The position numbers and the translations under genes were made by a program. Shown here piece by piece: positions 44,516-54,060 of a stretch of DNA of 64,000 nucleotides (position 1 is its first letter; the number at the start of each line of letters is the position of its first letter). The notes under the pieces were generated by a model. It was not told the origin of the DNA. It did not search any database and was given only the letters and a program-made list of their open reading frames with translations. Where the stretch lies: contig NZ_RBCI01000010.1 in NCBI RefSeq assembly GCF_003628535.1, positions 91,562-155,561 of the forward strand. Reading direction: 5' to 3'. This stretch comes from Flavisolibacter nicotianae. GTDB lineage: Bacteria; Bacteroidota; Bacteroidia; Chitinophagales; Chitinophagaceae.

Positions 44516-45693
44516 TGGAAACGTTTACAAAAGAAGCGGTGCATATTCGAACAAAAGAAGGCAAGGCCTGGCCGAAGGTTTTGTTTGTCATCGACACCCT
44601 CGAATTCGGCGGCGCCGAACAAAGCCTGTTGGAAAACGCAAAGCGATTCACGTGGCTTGAGCCGGTCATTTGCCATATCTATCGTGGCGAAACGCTCAAG
44701 CCAATGTTTGTTGAAAATGGAATCAGGGTGCATTCGTTCAACATCACAAAAAAATATGGTTTCCGGCAAGCGCATGCCTTGCTGCATGCGCTGGTGAAAG
44801 CCGAAAAACCCGATTTGCTGGTTGCTTACCTGACCCGGTCCGAACTATTGACAAGGATGGTGGCAAGGCAGTGCCGGCTCTCGGTTGTTGGCACTTTTGT
44901 AAACGACCTGTACTCGGCGACGTACAACCGTAATTTGTCGTGGACATCAAAAATTGTTGTCCGGGTTTTTAAATGGGCCAACAGGTTCACCAGCCGTTTT
45001 TGCTGTGGTTTTGTTGCCAATTCGCTTGCTGTAAAAGAAGCCAATGCCCGGTGGCTGGCTATTCCCGCAGAAAAAATCACAGTAATCAATCGAGGACGAA
45101 ACAGTGCTACGATCAAGCGGAAGGAAAATTTTCAGGGATCGGGGCAGGCAATCCGTTTTGTCAATGTTGCCCGGTTGTTTTCCATAAAAAACCATCAGCA
45201 ACTGATTCTCGGCTTTAGCGGGTTTGTCGCGAAATCGCCGTTTTCAACCCTGTACGTTATTGGCGAGGGGCCAATGCGTAATGAATTGACAGGGCTGATC
45301 GCAGACCTTGCTCTTGAAAACAATGTTTTTCTCCTGGGTTCACGCAACGATGTGCCCGAAATACTGTCCAACTACGACTGTTTTGTTTTCCCGTCGCTAA
45401 GTGAAGGTTTCAGCGGTGCCATCGTGGAAGCCATGTTTGCTGGCCTTCCGGTTCTTGCTTCCGATATCCCACCAAACCAGGAAGCCATCACGCACCTCGA
45501 GACAGGTTATCTTTTCCAGCAGGGATCGGCCGATGCGATTGAAAAAGCCCTCTGCTGGTTCAACGACAACCGGCTGGTAGCCGAAGGCCTGGCGCAGCAA
45601 GCTTATGTCTTCGCCAAAGAAAATTTTGAACTGGAAAAGATTGCCGAGACGTTTGAATCGTATTTGCAAACACTCATCGCCAGCCAACCATGA
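44515..45693 (+). CDS. GT4 glycosyltransferase
   Basis: 392 aa, GT-B fold. FVIDTLEFGGAEQSLLENA is the N-terminal GT4 signature; PSLSEGFSGAIVEAMFAGLPVL carries the EX7E motif that binds the donor nucleotide sugar. No signal or membrane helix is seen. It overlaps the genes on both sides by one and four bases. It adds one sugar to the lipid-linked unit on the cytoplasmic face, probably with retention of configuration. Confidence 0.92.
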   Translation: METFTKEAVHIRTKEGKAWPKVLFVIDTLEFGGAEQSLLENAKRFTWLEPVICHIYRGETLKPMFVENGIRVHSFNITKKYGFRQAHALLHALVKAEKPDLLVAYLTRSELLTRMVARQCRLSVVGTFVNDLYSATYNRNLSWTSKIVVRVFKWANRFTSRFCCGFVANSLAVKEANARWLAIPAEKITVINRGRNSATIKRKENFQGSGQAIRFVNVARLFSIKNHQQLILGFSGFVAKSPFSTLYVIGEGPMRNELTGLIADLALENNVFLLGSRNDVPEILSNYDCFVFPSLSEGFSGAIVEAMFAGLPVLASDIPPNQEAITHLETGYLFQQGSADAIEKALCWFNDNRLVAEGLAQQAYVFAKENFELEKIAETFESYLQTLIASQP

Positions 45694-46901
45694 AAATTCT
45701 CCAGCTCATCCAAAAGCCACAGCGAAGAGGTGCCGAATTGTTCACCGCGCAACTGTCATCGCATATCAATGCGGCAGGACACGAAGCCGTGTTGGTTTTC
45801 TTGTACGAGGGTGAGGCGGACTTACCCTTTAGCGGAAAAATGTATCATCTGTGCGGAAGGCCGGGACGTCGCTTTGTTGATTTCAACGCATGGCGACGGT
45901 TGGCACAAATCATCGCCAAAGAAAAGCCTGACATTATCCAGGCCAATGCCGGCGACACGCTAAAATACGCTGTCTTTTCCCGCTTGCTTTTCCGCTGGAA
46001 GCAGCCGATCATTTTTCGCAATGCAAGTACCATCAGCCTTTACATCAAGGGCAGCATGGCTGTACGCTGGAATGCGCTTTTTTTCCGGCCTACAGCGAAA
46101 GTTATATCTGTCAGCCATGCGTCGGCTACTGATTTCGGACGCTTGTTTCCGGCATGCCGGGCTAAGATCAGTGTCATTCCAGTAGGAGTAGAGGACGTCC
46201 CTGATTCGATGCGGGAAAAAGCTGCTGGAAAAAATGTGCTGCAGCATAGCACTAACGGGCCGGCATTCATTCATGTGGGCGGCTTTACGTTTGAGAAAAA
46301 CCACGAAGGGCTGCTGTCTATTTTTGAAAAAATTCTCCGTGACCAGCCAGACGCCAGTCTGCACCTGGTTGGTGATGGTCCCCTGCGGAAAAAAATAGAA
46401 ACCCTTACCCAACAAAAAGGACTTGCCGCGCAGGTCCGGTTTTATGGCTTGCGCACGGATGTCCTGCCACTGGTCAGCGCCGCAACTGTGCTTTTACTCC
46501 CCAGTAAGATCGAAGGTTTGCCGGGGGTGTTGCTGGAGGCCTTTCTCTGCCGGACTCCCGTCGTGGCATTTGACGTGGGCGGGATCAGCGAAGTGGTACA
46601 AAACGGCCAAACCGGTTGGCTGGTAAAAGGTGGTGATAACGATGCTTTTGCCCTTGCAGCGTTGGATGCTGCAAGCGACACTCCCGGCAATATGAAGTTG
46701 GTGCAAAATGCTTTTGCACTGGTTCGATCCCGTTACCTGAGTCGTCAAATCGGCCAACAGTTTCTTTCGTGTTATGCTTCTTTGCTTCACAACGAGATAA
46801 CCTCCCATCATTCTATCGGAACAACGAATGGCACTACGCCAATTGATGACGCCAACAACCTTGTCAATGAAAACACCTTATCCGGTATTGCACATCATTA
46901 A
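45690..46901 (+). CDS. GT4 glycosyltransferase
   Basis: 403 aa, GT-B fold. The N-terminus MKILQLIQKPQRRGAELFTA and the C-terminal EGLPGVLLEAFLCRTPVVAFD (EX7E motif) identify GT4. The last ~35 residues (after SCYASLLHNE) are low-complexity and partly read through the start of the next gene with a 35-base overlap, so the functional fold probably ends before them. One sugar-transfer step of the repeat unit is the likely role. Confidence 0.9.
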   Translation: MKILQLIQKPQRRGAELFTAQLSSHINAAGHEAVLVFLYEGEADLPFSGKMYHLCGRPGRRFVDFNAWRRLAQIIAKEKPDIIQANAGDTLKYAVFSRLLFRWKQPIIFRNASTISLYIKGSMAVRWNALFFRPTAKVISVSHASATDFGRLFPACRAKISVIPVGVEDVPDSMREKAAGKNVLQHSTNGPAFIHVGGFTFEKNHEGLLSIFEKILRDQPDASLHLVGDGPLRKKIETLTQQKGLAAQVRFYGLRTDVLPLVSAATVLLLPSKIEGLPGVLLEAFLCRTPVVAFDVGGISEVVQNGQTGWLVKGGDNDAFALAALDAASDTPGNMKLVQNAFALVRSRYLSRQIGQQFLSCYASLLHNEITSHHSIGTTNGTTPIDDANNLVNENTLSGIAHH

Positions 46902-47985
46902 ATCGCTTGGGCGTGGCGGGGCAGAAACCCTGTTGCCCGAAACCCTGGGCAAGCATGACAGGGAAAAATATTGTTTCCACTACATTTATTTTCTTCCCTG
47001 GAAGCACCAGATGGTGGCTGAAATTGAGGCCGCAGGCGGAAAAGTAACCTGCCTTCCGGCCAAAAATAACCTGGAGATCCTGCGGCAGGTTTTCCGGATT
47101 GTACAGTATGTGCGGCAGAACGGCATCAGGCTAATTCATTGCCATCTTCCCTGGGCAGGAATTGTCGGTCGAATTGCCGGCAAGCTGGCGGGTGTGCCCG
47201 TGGTATACACGGAGCACAATACCTGGGATAAATACCACAAGCTGACCTTCTTCGTTAACAAGCTGAGTTTTTCGGCGCAAACGAAAGTGATTGCCGTTTC
47301 GGACGACGTGGCACAATCCATCAAAACGCATTACTCCAAAAAAAGGCCGCAGGTACAGGTGATCAAGAACGGCATCAATACCGAGAAGTACTCCCATGAT
47401 GTTCCCGTTCACCGCGACATTCGCCGTGAATTGAATATTCCGCCTGGCTCGATTGTCATCGGTACAGCCTGTGTGTTCCGCCATCAAAAACGCCTGGACA
47501 CCTGGCTCGAAATTGCGAAGGCCGTGCACGATCGTTGTCCTTATACCCGATTCATTGTTGCGGGTGATGGGCTGTTACGCGACGTGGTGCATCAGAAAGC
47601 CCGGGACTTGCAACTCCTGGATGTCGTCCACTTTCCCGGGTTGCAGGCAGAGATCAGGCCTTACCTCGATGCAATGGATGTTTTTATGATGAGTTCTGCA
47701 TTTGAAGGGCTGCCGATAGGCCTCCTCGAAGCCATGAGCATGGGCTGCATGCCTGCTTGCACAGATGCCGGTGGCATACCCGAACTGGTGGAGAAAGACA
47801 GGAATGGAATTCTTGTACCCGTCGAACAACCTATGGAGATGGTGGATCGCCTAGTTGCCTATCTGCAGCAACCAGCGAAAATAAAACGTCTCGGCGCAGC
47901 CGCACGGCAAACGGTGGTCCGTTATTTCAGCCTGCAAAAGATGGTAACCGAGTTGGAAAATGTGTACGATAACCTCCTAACCTAA
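46867..47985 (+). CDS. GT4 glycosyltransferase
   Basis: 372 aa from the ATG at 46867, which begins MKTPYPVLHIIKSLGRGGAE, a typical GT4 start; upstream in-frame starts would extend unconserved sequence into the previous gene. The donor site is SSAFEGLPIGLLEAMSMG (EX7E). It overlaps the preceding gene by 35 bases and is followed by the membrane polymerase gene 4 bases later. Confidence 0.92.
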   Translation: MKTPYPVLHIIKSLGRGGAETLLPETLGKHDREKYCFHYIYFLPWKHQMVAEIEAAGGKVTCLPAKNNLEILRQVFRIVQYVRQNGIRLIHCHLPWAGIVGRIAGKLAGVPVVYTEHNTWDKYHKLTFFVNKLSFSAQTKVIAVSDDVAQSIKTHYSKKRPQVQVIKNGINTEKYSHDVPVHRDIRRELNIPPGSIVIGTACVFRHQKRLDTWLEIAKAVHDRCPYTRFIVAGDGLLRDVVHQKARDLQLLDVVHFPGLQAEIRPYLDAMDVFMMSSAFEGLPIGLLEAMSMGCMPACTDAGGIPELVEKDRNGILVPVEQPMEMVDRLVAYLQQPAKIKRLGAAARQTVVRYFSLQKMVTELENVYDNLLT

Positions 47986-47989
47986 ACGG

Positions 47990-49195
47990 GTGATTGGCGC
48001 TTTCTTGTTAATGCTTGTGCTTTTCCTGATCAATCGCCCCATTTTGGATGCGATCAGGGGACGGCTTCGGTGGTTCCGGCCGGGGCTTATGGCAAAACTA
48101 TACTGGTACCACATGCTCTTTGCCGCCGTCTATTATATTTCCGTCCTGTATGCGCCTTCCGATTCCGTGCAGTATTATTTGCAACCACAGGTGGCCTATG
48201 CAAACTGGTTTGAAGCCTATGATACCGGAACTGGATTCATGCATTTCCTGGCCTACCCGTTTATCAACTACTTTGGTTTTAGTTACGAAATGATGATGGT
48301 GCTGTTTGCCGGCATGGGGTATTGGGGTTTCGTTTGTTTTTACATTTTTTTTAAAGAGAATGTCCGCTTCCGCCACCTGTGGAAAGGCTACGACCTCATA
48401 ACGATTTTCCTGTTTCTTCCGAACATGCATTACTGGAGTGCTTCGCTGGGAAAGGGAGCCGTTATTTTCCTTGGGCTTGGCCTTGCGGTGTATGGTTTCA
48501 GTCGAATCGGTTCGCGAAAGGTGGCGCTGGTTCTGGGCCTGGCACTCGTTTACCATGTGCGGCCACACATCTTCCTGGTGCTTGCAGCCGGTATAGTTGC
48601 TGGTCTTTTAACGGGCCGGCAGAAAGTGCCGCTTTACCAGAAAGTGCTGGTACTGGGTGGTGGCGCCGTCGCTTTGTTCTTTCTGTACGATAAGATCCTG
48701 GCCTTTGCCCAGGTGGATGCAGACAACCTCGTGAGCAGTTTTGGCGAACTGGCCAACAAGCGGGCTGCGGACCTGGCGAAATCGGGATCGGGGATTGATA
48801 TTTCCAGCTATCCCTACCCCCTAAAGCTTTTGACCTTTTGGTTCCGACCGCTTTTTGTAGATGCGCCTTCGCTACCGGGAATGATGGTGTCGATGGAAAA
48901 CCTGTTCTACATTGTTTTAGCCTGTAAAATGTTTCAAAAGGGGTTTGGAAAATTTATGTCCCGCAGTTCGGCGCTGGTAAAAACAAGTGCGGTAATTTTC
49001 CTGGGCACCTCGCTGGCACTTTGCGGCACGTTGTCCAACCTCGGCCTGATCATCCGGCAGAAAACCATGATCACGTATTTTTTTCTTTTTGTGATTATCT
49101 CTTACCTCGACGACCGGAAACTAAAGCGCCTGCGTTCGAGGCAAATCAAAGCGGCGGCTGAGACAACGGCTGCACCTGCATACGCAATAAACTGA
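47990..49195 (+). CDS. Multi-helix membrane protein, probable Wzy-like polymerase
   Basis: 401 aa from a GTG start at 47990; an ATG at 48011 is an alternative. About 10 membrane helices are visible with a larger loop near residues 240-285. Wzy polymerases share little sequence, so this rests on topology, size and position inside a repeat-unit cluster that has Wza and Wzc-like genes. It would join repeat units in the periplasm. No other polymerase candidate exists in the locus. Confidence 0.65.
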   Translation: MIGAFLLMLVLFLINRPILDAIRGRLRWFRPGLMAKLYWYHMLFAAVYYISVLYAPSDSVQYYLQPQVAYANWFEAYDTGTGFMHFLAYPFINYFGFSYEMMMVLFAGMGYWGFVCFYIFFKENVRFRHLWKGYDLITIFLFLPNMHYWSASLGKGAVIFLGLGLAVYGFSRIGSRKVALVLGLALVYHVRPHIFLVLAAGIVAGLLTGRQKVPLYQKVLVLGGGAVALFFLYDKILAFAQVDADNLVSSFGELANKRAADLAKSGSGIDISSYPYPLKLLTFWFRPLFVDAPSLPGMMVSMENLFYIVLACKMFQKGFGKFMSRSSALVKTSAVIFLGTSLALCGTLSNLGLIIRQKTMITYFFLFVIISYLDDRKLKRLRSRQIKAAAETTAAPAYAIN

Positions 49196-49199
49196 ACGG

Positions 49200-50219
49200 A
49201 TGCCTGGAATTTTCACGATATCGCTTGACTTTGAACTTCACTGGGGTGTATTTGATAAAAAAGACCGGCAGCAGCGAAAGGCCTGCTATCTGAATACACT
49301 GGAATCCATTCCGAAGGTCTTGGCCTTGTTCGAAAAATACGGGGTGCATGCAACATGGGCCGTTGTGGGCAGCGTTATGGCAAAAGACCGGCAGGAGTGG
49401 GAGAGATGGAAGCCCGTAATTGAGCCCTGTTATGCGGTAGAAGATTATTCGGCCTACGCATGGGTGCGAAAGAATGACCTTGGTCCTGCATATCGCTGGG
49501 CACATTTTGCCCCGGAAACGGTGAGCGCCATTTTGCTCTGCCGGGGACAGGAGCTGGGCACGCATACATTTGGTCATTTTTATTGCCTGGAGCAGCAGGC
49601 TGCAAACGAGGCCTTCGATGCTGACCTGAAGGCAGCAACTGCGGCAGCGGAAAAATTTGGTTGCCGCCTCTCTTCGTTGGTCTTTCCACGCAACCAGTTT
49701 AATCCTGAACACCTGCGCACCTGCTTTGCAAACGGGATCAGGGTGGTCCGCTCCAATCCTTCCTCCTGGTTCTGGAGTCCAATCACGGATAAAAGCGCCA
49801 ATCCGGTGCGTAAAATCTTTCGTACCGGGGATGCGTACGTGCCGTTGGCAACGAGGCGTACGTCCTATCCTTTAGCGGCAATTCAGGCACGGCCGGGAGA
49901 GCCGTTGCAGCTTCCGGCCAGCCGGCTTTTCCGTCCCTGGTCGCCCAAAATGCCTGTCCTCGGCAAGCTTTCCCTTCGGCGCTCCATTCGTGAGTTGTAT
50001 GCAGCAGCCAGCCAAGGAGAGTGTTATCACCTGTGGTGGCACCCTGAAAATTTCGGAGACTATCCCCAGCAAAATCTGCTGCGGCTTGAGCTTCTGCTCA
50101 CGCATTTTCAAAAATGCCGCGAAAAATATAGTATGGAAAGCTGGAATATGGGGGAGTACGCGTCGCTTTTGAATGAAGAAGGCGAAATGTGCAAAGACAT
50201 TTTACAGTATTCCTCCTGA
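49200..50219 (+). CDS. Polysaccharide deacetylase-like protein (CE4/NodB fold)
   Basis: 339 aa with no signal peptide. ISLDFELHWG supplies the catalytic/metal Asp10, and GTHTFGH supplies the HxxxH metal ligands His122 and His126; FPRNQFN is the next NodB block. The family removes N- or O-acetyl groups from sugars. The lack of a signal suggests it acts in the cytoplasm on lipid-linked or nucleotide-linked sugars. The gene starts 4 bases after the polymerase-like gene. Confidence 0.85.
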   Translation: MPGIFTISLDFELHWGVFDKKDRQQRKACYLNTLESIPKVLALFEKYGVHATWAVVGSVMAKDRQEWERWKPVIEPCYAVEDYSAYAWVRKNDLGPAYRWAHFAPETVSAILLCRGQELGTHTFGHFYCLEQQAANEAFDADLKAATAAAEKFGCRLSSLVFPRNQFNPEHLRTCFANGIRVVRSNPSSWFWSPITDKSANPVRKIFRTGDAYVPLATRRTSYPLAAIQARPGEPLQLPASRLFRPWSPKMPVLGKLSLRRSIRELYAAASQGECYHLWWHPENFGDYPQQNLLRLELLLTHFQKCREKYSMESWNMGEYASLLNEEGEMCKDILQYSS

Positions 50220-50239
50220 TCGATGAAAACAGCGTTACG

Positions 50240-51238
50240 ATGAACATTCGCCCCGCACGTCCTTCCGACAAGCCTGCAATGATCCGCCTCCTGAGCCAGT
50301 CTTTGGGTGATGATGTCATTCCGCAATCGGAAGACTTCTGGACCTGGAAGCACGAACAAAATCCATTTGGTCCTTCATACGTGCTTTTGGCGGAGGAAGA
50401 CGGGGTGATTGTAGGCTTACGTGCTTTTATGAAATGGAAATGGCAATTGAATGATACAACCTTCGATGCCATCCGCGCAGTTGACACAGCCACGCATCCC
50501 GATTTCCAGGGCAGGGGAATTTTTAAAAAGCTGACGATGAATCTTGTGGAGACCTGCCGGCGGGACGGCGTGCATTTCATCTTTAACACACCCAACGAAA
50601 AAAGCAAGCCGGGATACCTGAAGATGGGTTGGGTAGAGCAGGGAAAAATGCCGTTGAAACTGAAGATAAGGAAGCCGCTGGCGGTGGTTTATTCCCGACT
50701 GGTCCGTAACGGAAAAACCATCGATAAGAGCGAGGATCCTTCTCCCCCTCAGGAGTGGCGTGCCGACGTGTTGGACTTGCTGAAAGGCTACGTTCAAAAA
50801 GCGGTCTATTTAACCACAGCGATCTCGCCGGCCTATATTGCCTGGCGCTACGCGGACAACCCGCTTTTTCGCTACAACTATTTTACTGACGGGAAAAGCT
50901 ACCTGCTGATCAGCAGGGTCAAACAACACGCTTTTACAAAAGAACTGCGGCTAGTGGACTTTATTCTCCTTGACGAACAGGCAAACCCGCAGGCACTGAA
51001 CGCTCTCCTAAAAAAAGAAGTCAGGAGCTTTTGCGCTTTGCACAATATCAACCTGGTCTCCATGTCCGGTGTGCAGTTCCAGTTGTACCAAAACTATTTC
51101 CGCTGGATGGGCATTGTCCCCGTCAGGGCACTGGGTCCCATGATCACCCTGCGTGACCTCAACATGGAAGACAGGTTTGCCAGCCTAAAAGAATCGAAGA
51201 ACTGGTCGTACTCTCTTGGTGACCTTGAGTTGTTCTAA
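50240..51238 (+). CDS. GNAT-family acyltransferase, long form
   Basis: 332 aa from the ATG at 50240. The first ~150 residues are a GNAT domain (MNIRPARPSDKPAM, acetyl-CoA loop TATHPDFQGRGIFKKL, and NEKSKPGYLKMGW). The remaining ~180 residues may be a second, diverged GNAT fold. Such tandem GNATs occur in capsule clusters and in aminoacyl or fatty-acyl transfer. It probably adds an acyl group to an amino sugar or a deacetylated residue made by the preceding enzyme. Confidence 0.8.
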   Translation: MNIRPARPSDKPAMIRLLSQSLGDDVIPQSEDFWTWKHEQNPFGPSYVLLAEEDGVIVGLRAFMKWKWQLNDTTFDAIRAVDTATHPDFQGRGIFKKLTMNLVETCRRDGVHFIFNTPNEKSKPGYLKMGWVEQGKMPLKLKIRKPLAVVYSRLVRNGKTIDKSEDPSPPQEWRADVLDLLKGYVQKAVYLTTAISPAYIAWRYADNPLFRYNYFTDGKSYLLISRVKQHAFTKELRLVDFILLDEQANPQALNALLKKEVRSFCALHNINLVSMSGVQFQLYQNYFRWMGIVPVRALGPMITLRDLNMEDRFASLKESKNWSYSLGDLELF

Positions 51239-51321
51239 GCTGTTTGCAATTGAACGATGTACCTGCGTGACCGCTCCGGGTTTTTATCGCCATCAAACAT
51301 TTACCGCTATTTTCTTTTTGC

Positions 51322-52506
51322 ATGACTCAGAAAGCCAAATTGATCCGGATAACAACGGTGCCCATTTCACTGAAAGTTCTTTTGCGCCAGCAACTCCGCT
51401 TTATGGCCGACCATTACGATGTACTGGCTGTTTCTTCGCCCGGCAAAACGTTGGAGGACGTACGGGCCAGCGAAGGGGTGCGGGTTGCAGGCGTGCCAAT
51501 GAGCCGTGCCATTACGCCGTTGAAAGATGCGAAAGCGCTGTGGCAATTGTACTGGCTGTTTAAAAAAGAGCATCCCACGATTGTTCACACCCACACGCCA
51601 AAAGCAGGCTTGCTGGGGATGCTGGCCGGGCGGCTGGCCGGTGTGCCGGTGCGCCTGCACACGGTAGCCGGAATGCCGTTGATGGAAAGCAGGGGCCTGA
51701 AGAAAAAACTGCTTTCGGTTGTGGAATGGCTTACCTACCGTTGCGCTACCAAAGTGTACCCCAATTCAACGAACCTGGCAAAGTACATCGAAGACCATAA
51801 GTTCTGTCAAGCCGGAAAGCTGAAAGTGCTGGGAAACGGTAGCAGTAACGGCATCGACATGGAGTTTTTTCAGTTGACCGACGGGCTCGAGGCTTCTGTG
51901 ACACAAACCCGGAAAGCACTGGGCATCGACGAAAAAGATTTCGTGTACCTGTTTATTGGCCGCCTGGTTCGGGACAAGGGAATCGAGGAACTGGTCGATG
52001 CTTTCTGTCGTTTGCGAAGCACCGCAAATGCGATTAAACTGTTGCTGGTTGGTCCATATGAGCCCGAACGTGATCCCCTGCCGATAACGGTGCAGAAGGC
52101 AATTGAAGACGACAAAGACATTATCCGAATCGATTTCCAACAGGACGTGCGGCCTTTTCTTGCCATCAGTGATGTACTGGTGTTTCCATCGTACAGGGAA
52201 GGGTTTCCCAACGTGCCCATGCAGGCGGGTTGTTTTCACCTGCCTTCGATCGTCACGGATATCAATGGCTGCAATGAAATCATCCAGCATGGAAAGAACG
52301 GGTTGATCGTACCGGTAAAAAATGTTGACGCCCTTCGAAAGGCGATGGGAACCTTGCGGAACGACCGTGAATTGTTTTTGCGTATGAAAGCAAATGCCCG
52401 GCAATGGATTGGCGAGCGGTATGAACAAAAACAGTTTTGGAACATCCTGTTGAACGAATACAGGGATCAATTAACGGCTCATGGGATTGTATCGGAAATC
52501 TCTTAA
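51322..52506 (+). CDS. GT4 glycosyltransferase, PglA/WcaK-region type
   Basis: 394 aa, GT-B fold. HTHTPKAGLLGMLAGRLAGVP is characteristic of the GT4 enzymes that act right after the initiating phosphoglycosyl transferase, and PSYREGFPNVPMQAG stands at the EX7E site. It overlaps the PGT gene by 26 bases. Together they probably make the first disaccharide on undecaprenyl diphosphate. Confidence 0.9.
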   Translation: MTQKAKLIRITTVPISLKVLLRQQLRFMADHYDVLAVSSPGKTLEDVRASEGVRVAGVPMSRAITPLKDAKALWQLYWLFKKEHPTIVHTHTPKAGLLGMLAGRLAGVPVRLHTVAGMPLMESRGLKKKLLSVVEWLTYRCATKVYPNSTNLAKYIEDHKFCQAGKLKVLGNGSSNGIDMEFFQLTDGLEASVTQTRKALGIDEKDFVYLFIGRLVRDKGIEELVDAFCRLRSTANAIKLLLVGPYEPERDPLPITVQKAIEDDKDIIRIDFQQDVRPFLAISDVLVFPSYREGFPNVPMQAGCFHLPSIVTDINGCNEIIQHGKNGLIVPVKNVDALRKAMGTLRNDRELFLRMKANARQWIGERYEQKQFWNILLNEYRDQLTAHGIVSEIS

Positions 52507-53098
52507 ACGGATCGTCGATTTTGCTTTCAGCCTGGCAGGACTTTGCCTTCTGTCGCCGGTTTTCCTGGTGCTGGCGGTCCTGCTTTTTGTTGCCAACGAC
52601 GGGAGGCCGTTTTTCATCCAGCGCCGTCCCGGCAAAAACGGCCGTATTTTTTTGCTGGTAAAATTTAAAACCATGAACGACCGTAAAGGCGCAGATGGCC
52701 AGCTTCTGCCTGATGAAAAACGGTTGACTGCGCTGGGCAAGTGGTTGCGTAAAACGTCGCTGGATGAAATTCCGCAACTGCTCAATGTGCTGAAAGGCGA
52801 CATGAGCTTAATCGGGCCCAGGCCGCTCCTGGTGGACTATTTGCCACTCTATTCAGCCCGGCAAAACCGCCGGCACGAAGTGCGGCCGGGAATCACCGGC
52901 TGGGCACAGGTAAATGGGCGGAATGCCCTGACCTGGGACCAAAAATTTGAACTGGATGTGTGGTATGTAGATCACCTGGATTGGAAACTCGATGCCCAAA
53001 TTCTTTGGCTCACATGCAAAAAAGTTTTGAAAACAGAAGGGATCAGTCAAAAGGGGCACGCAACAATGCCGTATTTTAAGGGGGCAAACAGGGTATGA
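52481..53098 (+). CDS. PglC-like phosphoglycosyl transferase (initiating enzyme)
   Basis: 205 aa, the small monotopic type. An N-terminal re-entrant membrane helix (~10-38) contains the SPVFLV region. RRPGKNGRIFLLVKFKTM and the catalytic dyad Asp95-Glu96 (SLDEIPQL) follow, then GDMSLIGPRPLL and RPGITGWAQVNGRN. It transfers a phospho-sugar, likely a 2,4-diamino or N-acetyl sugar, to undecaprenyl phosphate at the inner membrane. It lacks the extra N-terminal membrane bundle of WbaP/WcaJ. Confidence 0.93.
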   Translation: MGLYRKSLKRIVDFAFSLAGLCLLSPVFLVLAVLLFVANDGRPFFIQRRPGKNGRIFLLVKFKTMNDRKGADGQLLPDEKRLTALGKWLRKTSLDEIPQLLNVLKGDMSLIGPRPLLVDYLPLYSARQNRRHEVRPGITGWAQVNGRNALTWDQKFELDVWYVDHLDWKLDAQILWLTCKKVLKTEGISQKGHATMPYFKGANRV

Positions 53099-54060
53099 AC
53101 ATTCTCATTACATCGGCCGGTCAACGTGTTTCGCTGGTAAGAGCTTTTCAAAAAGAGCTCAAGAAACTTTATCCCGGTGCGAAAGTCTTTACAACCGACA
53201 TGTGTCCGCAAATGAGTGCGGCCTGTCATGTTTCCGACCAGTATTTCCAGGTAAAACGGGTGACCGATTACGGTTATATCGATGACCTGCTTTTGCTCTG
53301 CGAGAAGAACCGCATCAGGATGGTCGTACCCACAATCGATACGGAACTCCTGGTGCTGGCGCAAAACAAACCGCGGTTTGATGAACAGGGAATCCATGTA
53401 ATTATTTCATCGCCTGCTTTTGTGGCGCAGTGCCGCGACAAGCGTAAGATCCATTGCTTTTTCCAGCAAAAAGGAATACCGGTTCCTGAAACAATCGAGA
53501 AAAGCAATCCCCGGTTCCCGCTTTTCATCAAGCCTTACGACGGCAGCCTCAGTGCAGATAATTTCATCATCCGCTCGGCCAGCGATTTTACGGATTATCA
53601 CTTCAGCAACGAAAAGCTCCTGTTTATGGAGTACATCGATAAAACCGAATACGACGAATACACGGTAGATATGTATTATGATAAGCAGCACGCCGTGAAA
53701 TGCATCATTCCGCGGCGGCGGCTGTTGGTAAGGGCGGGAGAGATCAACAAAGGTGTGACGTGCAAAAACAGGATCGTCTCTTTCCTGAAAGAAAAACTGG
53801 GCGAGGTTGGCGGTGCCATCGGTTGTTTGACCGTGCAGGTATTTATGCACAAGGTCACAGAGCGGATCGTTGCCATCGAGATCAACCCACGTTTTGGCGG
53901 GGGATTCCCATTAAGTTATCGTGCTGGTGGCAACTACCCGTTGTGGCTGATCAGGGAATATTTTCACGACAAGCCAATCCCTTACACGGAAGATTGGGAA
54001 GACGGCATGCTGATGCTGCGATACGACGACGAAGTGATTGTTCATGCAAATCGCGACTAA
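53095..54060 (+). CDS. ATP-grasp ligase
   Basis: 321 aa. The N-terminal MNILITSAGQRVSLVRAF is a pre-ATP-grasp domain (CarB-like). The ATP-grasp part contains FPLFIKPYDGSLSADN and the metal-binding IEINPRFGGGFPL. Enzymes of this type form amide or thioester bonds through an acyl phosphate. The gene overlaps the PGT gene by 4 bases and the HAD gene by 17 bases. It may attach an amino acid or other acid to an amino sugar; the substrates are unknown. Confidence 0.85.
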   Translation: MNILITSAGQRVSLVRAFQKELKKLYPGAKVFTTDMCPQMSAACHVSDQYFQVKRVTDYGYIDDLLLLCEKNRIRMVVPTIDTELLVLAQNKPRFDEQGIHVIISSPAFVAQCRDKRKIHCFFQQKGIPVPETIEKSNPRFPLFIKPYDGSLSADNFIIRSASDFTDYHFSNEKLLFMEYIDKTEYDEYTVDMYYDKQHAVKCIIPRRRLLVRAGEINKGVTCKNRIVSFLKEKLGEVGGAIGCLTVQVFMHKVTERIVAIEINPRFGGGFPLSYRAGGNYPLWLIREYFHDKPIPYTEDWEDGMLMLRYDDEVIVHANRD

